In this document: positions 31,529 through 38,628 of the stretch, one piece after another
How positions within the stretch are numbered: position 1 is the stretch's first letter
Layout: every line of letters begins with the position of its first letter
Assembly (NCBI GenBank): GCA_964592645.1
Contig: CAZQFV010000006.1
Span: 1 to 64,000, forward strand
Origin: CAZQFV01 sp964592645
GTDB taxonomy: Bacteria > Chloroflexota > Chloroflexia > DTKN01
Direction of reading: 5' to 3'
DNA length: 64,000 nt
Made by a program: the position numbers and the translations under genes
The notes under the pieces: generated by a model
Told to the model about the DNA's origin: nothing
The model's input: the letters and a program-made list of their open reading frames with translations, nothing else
Database searches by the model: none

Positions 31529-31578
31529 TTCCAGTTCTCAGTGCCTCACCCTCAGGGCTGAAACCTGGCAACTGAAAG
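31529..31578. repeat. Imperfect palindromic repeat, copy 2
   Basis: CCAGTTCTCAGTG on the left and CTGAAACCTGGCAACTGA (31558–31575) on the right match copy 1 at 29959–30025. It lies in the untranslated leader of the M50 gene. The two copies bracket the first three genes of the MinD operon. Confidence 0.6.
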
Positions 31579-31603
31579 CGATTGGCGATTTCCTACTCCA
31601 GGA

Positions 31604-32836
31604 ATGGCCACAGGTCCTGAGATGTCCAAGGGCATTTACCGCACAAGGACGCTGGATCGAACCCCGGCCGCCGGCACCCCTGGCCTGTGGCAGCGGGTGG
31701 AACTGCGCCTGCCGGCCGGCGAGGAGTCCGGCCCATGGCCCGGGCTGGAGGAGCGCCTGGCCGCGGCCCGCGCCAGGCCGCGGCTGCGCCCCGGCCTGGC
31801 GCTCAAGGCGCTGCCCGCGGAAGAGGGTCCGGGGGCGCTGCTCAGCGATCCGGCCGGGGGCCGCCACTTCCGTCTGGGCGAACGCGAGGCCTTTCTCCTG
31901 CTCCTGCTCGACGGCCGGCACGCGGTCCCCGACCTGGCCCAGGAGTGCGCGGCGCGCTTCGGCCCCGTCTCTCCCCAGGCGGTGGAGCAGTTCCTGCAGG
32001 GCCTGAGCCTGGCCGGCCTGCTGGACGAAAGGGCCGGCCTGTGGCAACGCCTGCGCGGGTTGCAGCGCAGCGGGCCCCTGGTCCTCTGGACGCTGCCCGG
32101 GGCCGAGGAGCGCCTGGCCGCGCTGCACCGCCGGCTGCGCTTGCTCTTTTCGCCGCCGGGGGCGGCCCTGGCGCTGCTCCTCCTGGCCGGGGCGGCGGCG
32201 CTGCTGGCGGCCCGCTGGGACACGCTGCGCGCCGATTGGTACCTGCTGACCGCGGCCTGGTGGCGCGTCCCACTGTTGCTGCTGGCGGCCTATGTCGCCG
32301 CGGTGCCGCTGGTCCTGACACACGAGCTGGCCCACGCCCTGGCCTGCGTCCGGGCCGGCGGGCAGGTGGCGCGCTTCGGTCTGCTGGTGCGGCACCTGCT
32401 GCCGGCCGCCTTCGCCGACGTGTCCGACATCTGGTCGCTGTCCCGGCGCGCCCGGGTGGGCGTCTTCCTGGCCGGGCCGGCCTCGACGGGCTTCTGGGCG
32501 GCCGCCGCCGCGGCGCTGTGGCTGGCCGCGCCGCCGGCCTCCTGGCCGCACCTGCTCGGCGCGGCCCTGCTGCTGCTGGCCCTCTACAGCGCCCTGGTGG
32601 GGCTGGTGCCGGTCGCCGGGTACGACGGCTCCGAGATCCTGGCCGAGTGGCTGGGCAGGCCCGGCCTGCACCGCGAGTCGCTGGCCTACGCCGCGGCTTG
32701 GCTGCGGGGGCGGGCCCCGGCGCTGCCATCGGCGGCGCGGCGGGTCTACCTGGCCTACGCCGCGGCGGCCCTGCTCTACAACGCGGCGATGTTGGCCCTG
32801 GTCGCGACCCTGCTGCTGGGCGTTCTGCTCCACTGA
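31604..32836 (+). CDS. M50 (site-2-protease-like) membrane metalloprotease with PqqD-like N-domain
   Basis: 410 residues, ATG 31604 with AGGA close upstream (ATG 31622 is an alternative). Residues 55–145 read 'ARPRLRPGLALKAL…DPAGGRHFRLGEREAFLLLLLDG', then a helical 'VSPQAVEQFLQGLSLAGLL', the PqqD-like winged pattern seen at the N-terminus of some M50 and transport proteins. Then come TM helices, the zinc motif HELAH (H240, E241, H244) and a distal PVAGYDGSEIL Asp, as in site-2 proteases. It should cut within the membrane or process peptides. It starts the operon that also encodes an ECF sigma factor and PrsW, which suggests regulated intramembrane proteolysis. A peptide-maturation role is the alternative, given the PqqD-like part. 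Confidence 0.85.
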   Translation: MATGPEMSKGIYRTRTLDRTPAAGTPGLWQRVELRLPAGEESGPWPGLEERLAAARARPRLRPGLALKALPAEEGPGALLSDPAGGRHFRLGEREAFLLLLLDGRHAVPDLAQECAARFGPVSPQAVEQFLQGLSLAGLLDERAGLWQRLRGLQRSGPLVLWTLPGAEERLAALHRRLRLLFSPPGAALALLLLAGAAALLAARWDTLRADWYLLTAAWWRVPLLLLAAYVAAVPLVLTHELAHALACVRAGGQVARFGLLVRHLLPAAFADVSDIWSLSRRARVGVFLAGPASTGFWAAAAAALWLAAPPASWPHLLGAALLLLALYSALVGLVPVAGYDGSEILAEWLGRPGLHRESLAYAAAWLRGRAPALPSAARRVYLAYAAAALLYNAAMLALVATLLLGVLLH

Positions 32837-32857
32837 GGTGGTCTGGGGGAATCCGCC

Positions 32858-33466
32858 ATGGCGCCGCCCGACGCACGGGGATCTTTAGACGAAGAACGGG
32901 CCGCCATCCAACGCGTCCTGGAGGGCGAGACGGAGAGCTTCGCCCTGCTGGTGCGGCGCTACAGCGGGCCGCTCTTCCGCTACCTGCTGCGCATGGTCGG
33001 CCGGCCCGACGAGGCCGAGGACCTGGTCCAGGAGTCCTTCCTGCGGGCCTACCTTTCCTTGGCCACGTACAACGACGCTTACCGCTTCTCCACCTGGCTC
33101 TTTCGCATCGCCACCAACCTGACCCTGAACCGGCTCAAGGCCGAGCAGCGCGTCGTCAGCCTGGAGGCGCTCCGCGCGCGCCCCGACAGCGCCCCGCTGG
33201 AGCTGGAGGACGGCCACGAGGACTGCCGGCCGGAGCGCCGCGCCGAGCAGGCCGAGCTGTCCCAGGCGGTGCAGGAGTGCCTGGAGAGCCTGCCCGAGGC
33301 CTACCGCTCGGTCTTGGCCCTGCGGTACATCGCCGACCTGTCCTACGAAGAGATCGCCGACTGCACCGGGCTACCGTTGAACACGGTGCGCAGCCGACTG
33401 CACCGCGGGCGCGAACGGCTGGGCGAGTGCCTGGAGCAGCGCCTGCCCAAGGAGGACCGCCGATGA
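32858..33466 (+). CDS. ECF-family RNA polymerase sigma factor
   Basis: 202 residues, ATG 32858 with GGGGGA upstream. Region 2 is clear (YLLRMVGRPDEAEDLVQESF, then FSTWLFRIATNLTLNRLK). After an acidic linker, region 4 follows: SLPEAYRSVLALRYIADLSY, then EEIADCTGLPLNTVRSRLHR, a standard HTH. No extra C-terminal domain is present. Its stop overlaps the PrsW ATG (ATGA). GGAACTT-type promoters in this window (20572, 23154, 34735) fit the −35 box expected for an ECF factor, so this protein is the natural candidate reader. That link is inference. Confidence 0.96.
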   Translation: MAPPDARGSLDEERAAIQRVLEGETESFALLVRRYSGPLFRYLLRMVGRPDEAEDLVQESFLRAYLSLATYNDAYRFSTWLFRIATNLTLNRLKAEQRVVSLEALRARPDSAPLELEDGHEDCRPERRAEQAELSQAVQECLESLPEAYRSVLALRYIADLSYEEIADCTGLPLNTVRSRLHRGRERLGECLEQRLPKEDRR

Positions 33467-34719
33467 TCGTCGTGGCCTACGCCATCGCCATCCTGCTGCC
33501 GCTGGGCTTCCTCTACCTGATCTATTCCCAGGACCTCTTCGGCCAGGGCAAGTTCAAGTACGTCCTGCTCTCCTTTGCCTGGGGCCTGCTGGCCTTTGGC
33601 GGCGCCTATGGCATCGCCTCGCTCCTCAAGTGGCAGCTGACGATCGCCTTCGGCTCCACCATCGAGGCCGGCAACTGGCTGAGCTTGTGGCTGCCGGTGC
33701 TGATCGCCCCGGTCGTCGAGGAGGTACTCAAGTCGCTCTCCCTGCTGCTGTTCCTGTGGAAGCGCATGACCTACTTTGTCGACGGGGCCATCTACGGCTT
33801 TGCCGCCGGGATCGCCTTCTCCATCGTCGAGAACATCCTCTACCTGTCGCGGGGCGAGACGCGCACCGCCGTCCTGCTGGCCATGCTGCGGGTCTTTTCC
33901 ACCTGCCTGATGCATGGGGCGGCCGCGGCCCTGGTGGGCACGGCCCTCGGCCGGCTGCGCTACGGCCGGGGCAGCAGCCGCTTCCTCTCGGCAGTCCTGG
34001 GGTGGGCGCTGGCCATCGGCATGCACATGGGCTTCAACCGCCTGGTGAACGTGGGCGGCGGGCGGGGCTCCTCGCTGGTGCCCGTCCTGGGGGCCATGGG
34101 CATCGGCATCGGCGGGGCCGTGCTGATCGTGCTCTTTATCCGCTGGGGGCTGGCCGAGGAAAAGCGCTGGATCCAGGAGACCCTGGGCCTGGGCGCCAGC
34201 GTCACCGGGGTGACCAAGCAGGAGCTGTCCCGCCTGCAGGAGTACGACCGGGTGGACGAGCTGCTCAAGCAGATCGAGGAGCGCTTTGGGGAGAAAAAGG
34301 CCGAGGCGGTGGAGATATTCCTGCTGCGGCAGGCCCAGATGGGCATCAAGCGCAAGGCCCGGGCGCTGAGCCAGGACGCGCGCGAGCAGGAAAAGCTGGA
34401 CGGAGAGATCAAGAGCCTGTACGAAGAGATGGAGGCGATCCGCCGGAAGGCCGGGGTCTACTGCATGTCGTACGTCCGCGTGATCCCCGAGGAAGTGCTG
34501 GAGGACATGGCCAGCCGGCTGCAGCGGCGGGTGGACGAGATGGCCGCGCGGCCGGTGCAGGGCAAGGGGCTGCTGGAGACGACGCTGGACCGGCGCCTGC
34601 CCGCCGCGGCGGAGGGGAAGGAGAGACGGCCGGCCGGCGGGCCGGAAGAGCGGCCCACCGGGCGCGATATCTTTGGCCGGGTCGAGGACCGGCAGAAGGA
34701 AAGGTCGGACGAAGAGTAG
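33463..34719 (+). CDS. PrsW-family intramembrane protease
   Basis: 418 residues, ATG 33463 overlapping the sigma stop by 4 bp. About seven TM helices occupy residues 1–235. The three PrsW motifs are present: PVVEEVLKS (E86/E87), FAAGIAFSIVEN (E123) and CLMHGAAAALVG (H151). Residues 236–418 form a cytoplasmic, charged, coiled-coil extension (KQELSRLQEYDRVDELLKQI…) not found in the short PrsW proteins. B. subtilis PrsW cuts the anti-sigma factor RsiW. Here the gene sits between an ECF sigma gene and a zinc-finger anti-sigma gene, so an equivalent role is likely. The visible anti-sigma has no TM helix, which is unusual for a PrsW substrate. Confidence 0.92.
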   Translation: MIVVAYAIAILLPLGFLYLIYSQDLFGQGKFKYVLLSFAWGLLAFGGAYGIASLLKWQLTIAFGSTIEAGNWLSLWLPVLIAPVVEEVLKSLSLLLFLWKRMTYFVDGAIYGFAAGIAFSIVENILYLSRGETRTAVLLAMLRVFSTCLMHGAAAALVGTALGRLRYGRGSSRFLSAVLGWALAIGMHMGFNRLVNVGGGRGSSLVPVLGAMGIGIGGAVLIVLFIRWGLAEEKRWIQETLGLGASVTGVTKQELSRLQEYDRVDELLKQIEERFGEKKAEAVEIFLLRQAQMGIKRKARALSQDAREQEKLDGEIKSLYEEMEAIRRKAGVYCMSYVRVIPEEVLEDMASRLQRRVDEMAARPVQGKGLLETTLDRRLPAAAEGKERRPAGGPEERPTGRDIFGRVEDRQKERSDEE

Positions 34720-34734
34720 CAATGGGAACTTTTG

Positions 34735-34764
34735 GCCGCCGCGGATGGTATGCTCTGTGGAATG
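34735..34764 (+). promoter_or_regulatory. Putative ECF-sigma promoter of the anti-sigma gene
   Basis: GGAACTT (34735–34741), 17-bp spacer, TATGCT (34759–34764). The box and spacing are those of the 20572 and 23154 sites. It starts 16 nt after the PrsW stop, in the 136-bp gap before the anti-sigma gene, as expected for autoregulation. Confidence 0.5.
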
Positions 34765-34855
34765 TCGTGTCGGGCAAGGGGTGCGGCCGTCCGGGAGCAG
34801 CGGCGACAGATAGCAGGCAACACTTGAGACCCGACGAGTCTAGTGGAGTGCGTTG

Positions 34856-35362
34856 ATGGCGCTCACCTGTCAGCAGGCGGAAGAACTGGTCGAGCAACTC
34901 CTGGAAGGGCAACTTCCCTCCCGGCAGGAAGGGAAGCTGCGGCGCCACCTGGAGAGCTGCCCGCACTGCCGCCGGCGCTACGAGCGAGAGAGGCGCGCCA
35001 TCGATGGGCTGCGCGCCCTGCCCCGCGGCGCCCCGCCGCCGGGGCTGGTGGAGCGCGTGATGGGCGCGCTGCCCGCAGTTTCCCCTCACCTGCTGGGGCG
35101 GGTGGCCGAGGTGCTGCGGCGGGCCAGCGTCGACGCCGACCTGCGCCGGCGCCTGCGCGAGAACCCGTACGGCGCGCTGCTCTCCCAGCACGTCGCCCTG
35201 CCCCCCGGAATACGCCTCGAGGTCGTCTCCGAGGTCCCCGCTCCCCTGCCGGCCGCCGGCGTGATCTACCTGCCCCTCCCCGAAGTTCCCCTCCAGGTGC
35301 AGGAGTTGGAGCAGCGCCTGGCCGCCATGGGCCTGGGACCGCTGCTCGGCTTTTGGTGGTAA
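34856..35362 (+). CDS. Zinc-finger anti-sigma-like protein with NHLP-like C-domain
   Basis: 168 residues from ATG 34856 (GGAG at 8 nt; TTG 34853 is adjacent). Residues 1–45 form a zf-HC2/anti-sigma zinc finger with C5, H31, C35 and C38 (RRHLESCPHCRRRYE). No TM helix follows, so it should be cytosolic. Residues about 84–142 read 'VDADLRRRLRENPYGALLSQ', then HVALPPGIRLEVVSE and VIYLPLP. That is the pattern of nitrile-hydratase-alpha-like leader (NHLP) domains: FR..L..DP..AL...G..LP.G..V.V.E…LP. A C-terminal helix and GFWW end it. The zinc finger probably binds the upstream ECF sigma. The NHLP-like part is unexpected and could sense or bind a maturation enzyme. Confidence 0.8.
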   Translation: MALTCQQAEELVEQLLEGQLPSRQEGKLRRHLESCPHCRRRYERERRAIDGLRALPRGAPPPGLVERVMGALPAVSPHLLGRVAEVLRRASVDADLRRRLRENPYGALLSQHVALPPGIRLEVVSEVPAPLPAAGVIYLPLPEVPLQVQELEQRLAAMGLGPLLGFWW

Positions 35363-35371
35363 CCTCTCGCA

Positions 35372-35410
35372 GAACATGCGTTTGACAAATCGCCAAAAAT
35401 GTGGTACAAT
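35372..35410 (+). promoter_or_regulatory. Promoter with SOS-box-like site, LexA-fold gene
   Basis: TTGACA (35382–35387), 17-bp spacer, TACAAT (35405–35410). GAACATGCGTTT (35372–35383) overlaps the −35 and fits the Gram-positive LexA pattern GAAC-N4-GTT(T/C). AGAACA at 35371–35376 also forms an inverted pair with TGTTCT at 35411–35416, around the whole promoter. Confidence 0.7.
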
Positions 35411-35434
35411 TGTTCTGCGCGCGAGGAGGTGTCG

Positions 35435-36079
35435 ATGGCCGTACTGCGCTCGACAGGGGAACCTTGGTATTTCAGGCGCTGCCTACACAGCGGCCGCGTG
35501 ACGATGTGGCCGTACGCGGGGCCGGCCCCGCGCCTGGTGGGCCAGGAACCAACCAACCCGGCGCTCCTGGTGGCCCCCAACCCGCTCAACGCCGGCGTGA
35601 CCATGCTCCGTATGCCGCAGAGCTACCAGTATTGGGGCGAGGGCCGGCTCCTGGCGGTGGTCGGGGAGGTGGCGGCCGGCCGCTACGACGTCACCGTGGC
35701 CTACCACGATGGGCCGGAGGCGCCGGAGACGCTGCTCCTCCCGCCGGAGTGGGTCCGCGGGGGCTGCTTTGCCCTGCGCGTGCGCGGTCACTCCATGCAG
35801 GAGGCCGGCATCCAGGACGGCGATTACGTCGTCGTCCGGCCCCAGCCCAGCGCCGACAACGGCGACCTGGTCATCGCCGGCCTGACCGACGCCGAAGACC
35901 CGGCCGGTTATGTCACCCTCAAGCAGTTCTTCCGCGAGGGCGGCCGTGTGCGCCTGCAGCCGGCCAACGCCGCCATGGCCCCGATCCACCTCTACCCCCA
36001 GGGCCAGAACGACCCTGTGGGCATCCAGGGCAAGGTCGTCGCCGTGGTCCACTTGGAAGAAGACAGCGCCTGGAGCTAG
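35435..36079 (+). CDS. LexA-fold (S24) self-cleaving protein without HTH
   Basis: 214 residues from ATG 35435 (GAGGAGG at 4–5 nt). The C-terminal half is an S24 peptidase domain with catalytic Ser120 (VRGHSMQEAGIQDGD) and Lys163 (GYVTLKQFF). VVGEVAAG at 76–82 is an almost perfect LexA-type Ala–Gly cleavage site. The first 70 residues (WYFRRCLHSG…APNPLNAGVTMLRMPQSYQY) show no helix-turn-helix, so it is not a standard LexA repressor. It could be a UmuD-like or stress-cleaved factor. Its promoter carries an SOS-box-like site. It is followed by a strong hairpin. Confidence 0.87.
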   Translation: MAVLRSTGEPWYFRRCLHSGRVTMWPYAGPAPRLVGQEPTNPALLVAPNPLNAGVTMLRMPQSYQYWGEGRLLAVVGEVAAGRYDVTVAYHDGPEAPETLLLPPEWVRGGCFALRVRGHSMQEAGIQDGDYVVVRPQPSADNGDLVIAGLTDAEDPAGYVTLKQFFREGGRVRLQPANAAMAPIHLYPQGQNDPVGIQGKVVAVVHLEEDSAWS

Positions 36080-36102
36080 GAGTCTTCCCCCCACCCCCGT
36101 TC

Positions 36103-36132
36103 TTCCGCCCCCTCCAATCGGAGGGGGCGGAA
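36103..36132 (+). terminator. Hairpin after the LexA-fold gene
   Basis: A 13-bp perfect stem TTCCGCCCCCTCC / GGAGGGGGCGGAA with loop AATC, 24 nt after the stop. No U-tract follows, so it is a terminator-like or mRNA-end-protecting hairpin rather than a textbook one. Confidence 0.6.
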
Positions 36133-36249
36133 CCTTATGTGATGGCGGTATTGCGGTGGGGGCAAACCCGGCGGTCGCCCTTCCCGTTCCCATTTGACTT
36201 TTTGCCCTCTCGCTGGTACACTGGCGAAAAATGCGAAGGAGTTGGCGCA

Positions 36250-36615
36250 ATGAAGCTGTGGGTGTTCCTGGTTCTGCTCCTGGCCATCCTCATGACCACA
36301 ACCGGCGAGATGTTGACCAAGGCCGGCCTGAACAAGGTCGGCGAGTTCTCCTTCCGCTGGGAGATCATCTGGCGCACCTTCACCAATTGGATGGTGCTCC
36401 TGGGCTTTGTCCTGATATTTGGCGCCGCCGTCCTTTGGCTGGTGGTCATCTCCCGCGTCAACCTGAGCCTGGCCTACCCCATCCTGGCCCTGGGCTATGT
36501 CATCACCGTCGTCGCCTCTTGGCTCGTCCTGAGCGAGCCGCTGACCTGGCAGAAGTTGCTCGGTTCGGTGGTGATCTGCGCCGGCGTGGCCCTGGTGAGT
36601 TGGTCGGGGAAATGA
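36250..36615 (+). CDS. Small multidrug resistance (SMR/DMT)-family transporter
   Basis: 121 residues, ATG 36250 with AAGGAG about 9 nt upstream. It has four TM helices. The first contains LMTTTGEMLTKAGL, where the membrane Glu corresponds to the substrate/proton Glu of SMR proteins. The last helix pair (YVITVVASWLVLSEPLTWQK, VICAGVALVSW) is typical of EmrE/SugE or of ArnE-like flippases. The substrate is unknown. The following coiled-coil and GT4 genes fit an ArnE-like lipid-sugar role as well as efflux. Confidence 0.88.
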   Translation: MKLWVFLVLLLAILMTTTGEMLTKAGLNKVGEFSFRWEIIWRTFTNWMVLLGFVLIFGAAVLWLVVISRVNLSLAYPILALGYVITVVASWLVLSEPLTWQKLLGSVVICAGVALVSWSGK

Positions 36616-36652
36616 GAGCCAATATCTGAAAACAATTCCTTGGGGGTTCATC

Positions 36653-37102
36653 GTGACCTCGAATCCAGATCCAATCGATGTGGCCACGATTATCGAACAG
36701 CTCCGCCAGGAGGTGCGGCAGCGGCGCGAAGGGCAGCTCGAGAACGGCGTCCATCACCTGGAGAACTCGTTCGACGAAGTGGAGCTGGCACGCAGCCTGG
36801 AGGAAGTGCGCGCCAGCCAGGGGGTCAGCGCGCACTGGCCCATCGTCTGGAGGACACCGCTACAGGCCTTTTTCGCCTTCATCCAGCGCCTGACCCGGCG
36901 CTTCCTACGCTGGTATATCAACCCCATCGTCGAGCAGCAGAACGCCTTCAACGCCGCCACCGAACGCGCCCTGGGTCTGCTCGTGGCCGCCAACGCTCGC
37001 CTGCGCGAAGAGGTCATCGCCATGCACGGCCGGCTGCGGGCCCTGGAAGAGGAAAAGGGGCTGGGGCCGGTCCGCACCGAGGACGGGGAGAATGGCCGCT
37101 AA
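36653..37102 (+). CDS. Hypothetical coiled-coil protein upstream of a glycosyltransferase
   Basis: 149 residues from GTG 36653. No family recognised. It is strongly charged with long helices at 10–50 and 95–140 (ATERALGLLVAANARLREEV…) and a central amphipathic segment PLQAFFAFIQRLTRRFLRWY that may sit on the membrane. It overlaps the next gene, a GT4 glycosyltransferase, by 11 bp. Proteins of this shape often accompany GT4 enzymes in polysaccharide clusters, so it may be a scaffold for that enzyme. Confidence 0.7.
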   Translation: MTSNPDPIDVATIIEQLRQEVRQRREGQLENGVHHLENSFDEVELARSLEEVRASQGVSAHWPIVWRTPLQAFFAFIQRLTRRFLRWYINPIVEQQNAFNAATERALGLLVAANARLREEVIAMHGRLRALEEEKGLGPVRTEDGENGR

Positions 37103-38147
37103 ACGCATCCTCATCTGCTCCACCCAGGTGCCCTTCGTTCGCGGCGGTGCCGAGCTGCTGGTAGAAGGGCTGGCCCAGGCCCTGCGCGAGCACGGCCACG
37201 ATGCCGAGGTGGTGCAACTGCCCTTCAACTGGTCCCCGGATAAGACGGCCATCGTCAAGGGCTGCCTGGCCTGGCGGCTGCTGGACCTGGAGAAAATCAA
37301 TCAAGTCCCCGTAGACCAGGTGATCTGCACCAAGTTCCCCAGCTACGTCGTGCGCCACCCGCGCAAGGTCGTCTGGCTCGTGCACCAACACCGCCAGGCC
37401 TACGACTGGTACGGCACCGGCTACAGCGATTTCGGCTACCCGGAAGAAGACCGCGAGGTCCGCCAGGTGATCCAGCGCATCGACCGCCGCTGCCTGGGGG
37501 AAGCGCGGCGCATCTTTACCATCTCGCAGAACGTCTCCCGTCGGCTGGCCCACTACAACGCCCTGCGCAGCACGCCGCTCTACCCCCCCTCGCGCTACCG
37601 CGAACGGCTGCGCCCCGGACCCTACGGCGACTACCTGCTCTATATGGGCCGGCTGGACCGGGCCAAGCGCGTGGACCTGCTCATCGCCGCCCTCTCCCAG
37701 ACCAGGGGGCGGCTGCGGGCGGTGATCGCCGGGGCCGGCGCGGAACGCAAAGCCCTGGAGGCGCTGGCGCGCCGGTGCGGGGTGGCCGACCGCGTGCGGT
37801 TCCCCGGCTTTGTCGACGACCAGGCCCTGGTGGACCTCTACGCCGGGGCGCGCGCCGTCTTCTACGCCCCGGTCGACGAAGACTACGGCTACGCCACGGT
37901 GGAGGCGTTTCACGCGGCCAAGCCGGTGGTGACGACGGAGGACGCCGGCGGCGTGCTGGAGTTTGTCACGCACCGCGAGACGGGGCTGGTAGCGCCGCCG
38001 GACCCGGCGGCACTGGCCGTCCACATCGACGAGCTGGCCGAGGACGCTGCCCTGGCCGAGCGGCTGGGCACGGCCGGCAGCCGGCGAGTGCAGGACATCA
38101 CCTGGGAGAAGGTGGTGCGCGCGCTCGTGCTCGGCCACGGAGGGTAA
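37092..38147 (+). CDS. GT4-family glycosyltransferase
   Basis: 351 residues, ATG 37092 with GGGGAG upstream. It has a GT-B fold: the N-terminal Rossmann half starts ILICSTQVPFVRGGAELLVEGLA, and the C-terminal half has YLLYMGRLDRAKRVDLLI and RVRFPGFVDDQALVDLYAGA. The retaining GT4 donor site is 'APVDEDYGYATVEAFHAAKP' followed by GGVLEFVTHRETGLV (E-x7-E pattern). It transfers a sugar from a nucleotide-sugar to an unknown acceptor, probably a glycan or glycolipid at the cytoplasmic face. Confidence 0.93.
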   Translation: MAAKRILICSTQVPFVRGGAELLVEGLAQALREHGHDAEVVQLPFNWSPDKTAIVKGCLAWRLLDLEKINQVPVDQVICTKFPSYVVRHPRKVVWLVHQHRQAYDWYGTGYSDFGYPEEDREVRQVIQRIDRRCLGEARRIFTISQNVSRRLAHYNALRSTPLYPPSRYRERLRPGPYGDYLLYMGRLDRAKRVDLLIAALSQTRGRLRAVIAGAGAERKALEALARRCGVADRVRFPGFVDDQALVDLYAGARAVFYAPVDEDYGYATVEAFHAAKPVVTTEDAGGVLEFVTHRETGLVAPPDPAALAVHIDELAEDAALAERLGTAGSRRVQDITWEKVVRALVLGHGG

Positions 38148-38152
38148 AGGGC

Positions 38153-38590
38153 ATGCCCAGGAGCGTTTGGCGCGTGGCGACGGCCGTTTCCCTGCTGCTG
38201 TTGGCGGCCTGCGCGCCGCCGGTCTCCACCCCCACCGCGGCGCCCGCGCCGAGCCCGGCGCCCTCCCCGCCGCCGACCGACCCCTGCGCCGGGGGCCCTG
38301 CCCCCACGAACGGGAGCATCACGCCGCCCTGCGGCGGCGCCCACGACCGGTTCACCATGGATATCTGGGGTTTTGCCGCCGACGAGCAAGTGGGTTTCTG
38401 GCTGGATAGCTGGGATCACGGGATGATCGCCGGGACGCGCGAGACGATGAGCATCGGGCCGACCGGCAATGCCGCGGGCATCTACTTTTATCCTTACGAG
38501 TTCGACCTGCAGCCGGGCACGTACCAATGGGTCTTCCATGGGGTGACGTCGGGGCACCAGTCCATCTTGCCCTTCCGGGTACTCCCCTGA
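38153..38590 (+). CDS. Small secreted lipoprotein
   Basis: 145 residues, ATG 38153 behind GGAGGGTAAAGGGC. The lipoprotein signal has hydrophobic VATAVSLLLL and lipobox LAAC (Cys20). A Pro/Ala/Thr linker (STPTAAPAPSPAPSPPPT) follows, then a beta-rich domain of about 90 residues with one Cys pair (NGSITPPCGGAHDRF, WGFAADEQVGFWLDSWDHG) that ends in FRVLP. The domain is unassigned and resembles Ig-like or FN3-like binding modules. It is 5 bp behind the GT4 gene. No catalytic motif is visible. Confidence 0.78.
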   Translation: MPRSVWRVATAVSLLLLAACAPPVSTPTAAPAPSPAPSPPPTDPCAGGPAPTNGSITPPCGGAHDRFTMDIWGFAADEQVGFWLDSWDHGMIAGTRETMSIGPTGNAAGIYFYPYEFDLQPGTYQWVFHGVTSGHQSILPFRVLP

Positions 38591-38628
38591 ATAGAACCCA
38601 CCTCATAGACCACGCAGGAGTCAGTAAC

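Noticed and set aside
36129..36160. GGAACCTT as a fourth ECF-type promoter before the SMR gene
   Set aside because: No TA-rich −10 at the right distance, and the GGAA belongs to the hairpin stem at 36103–36132.
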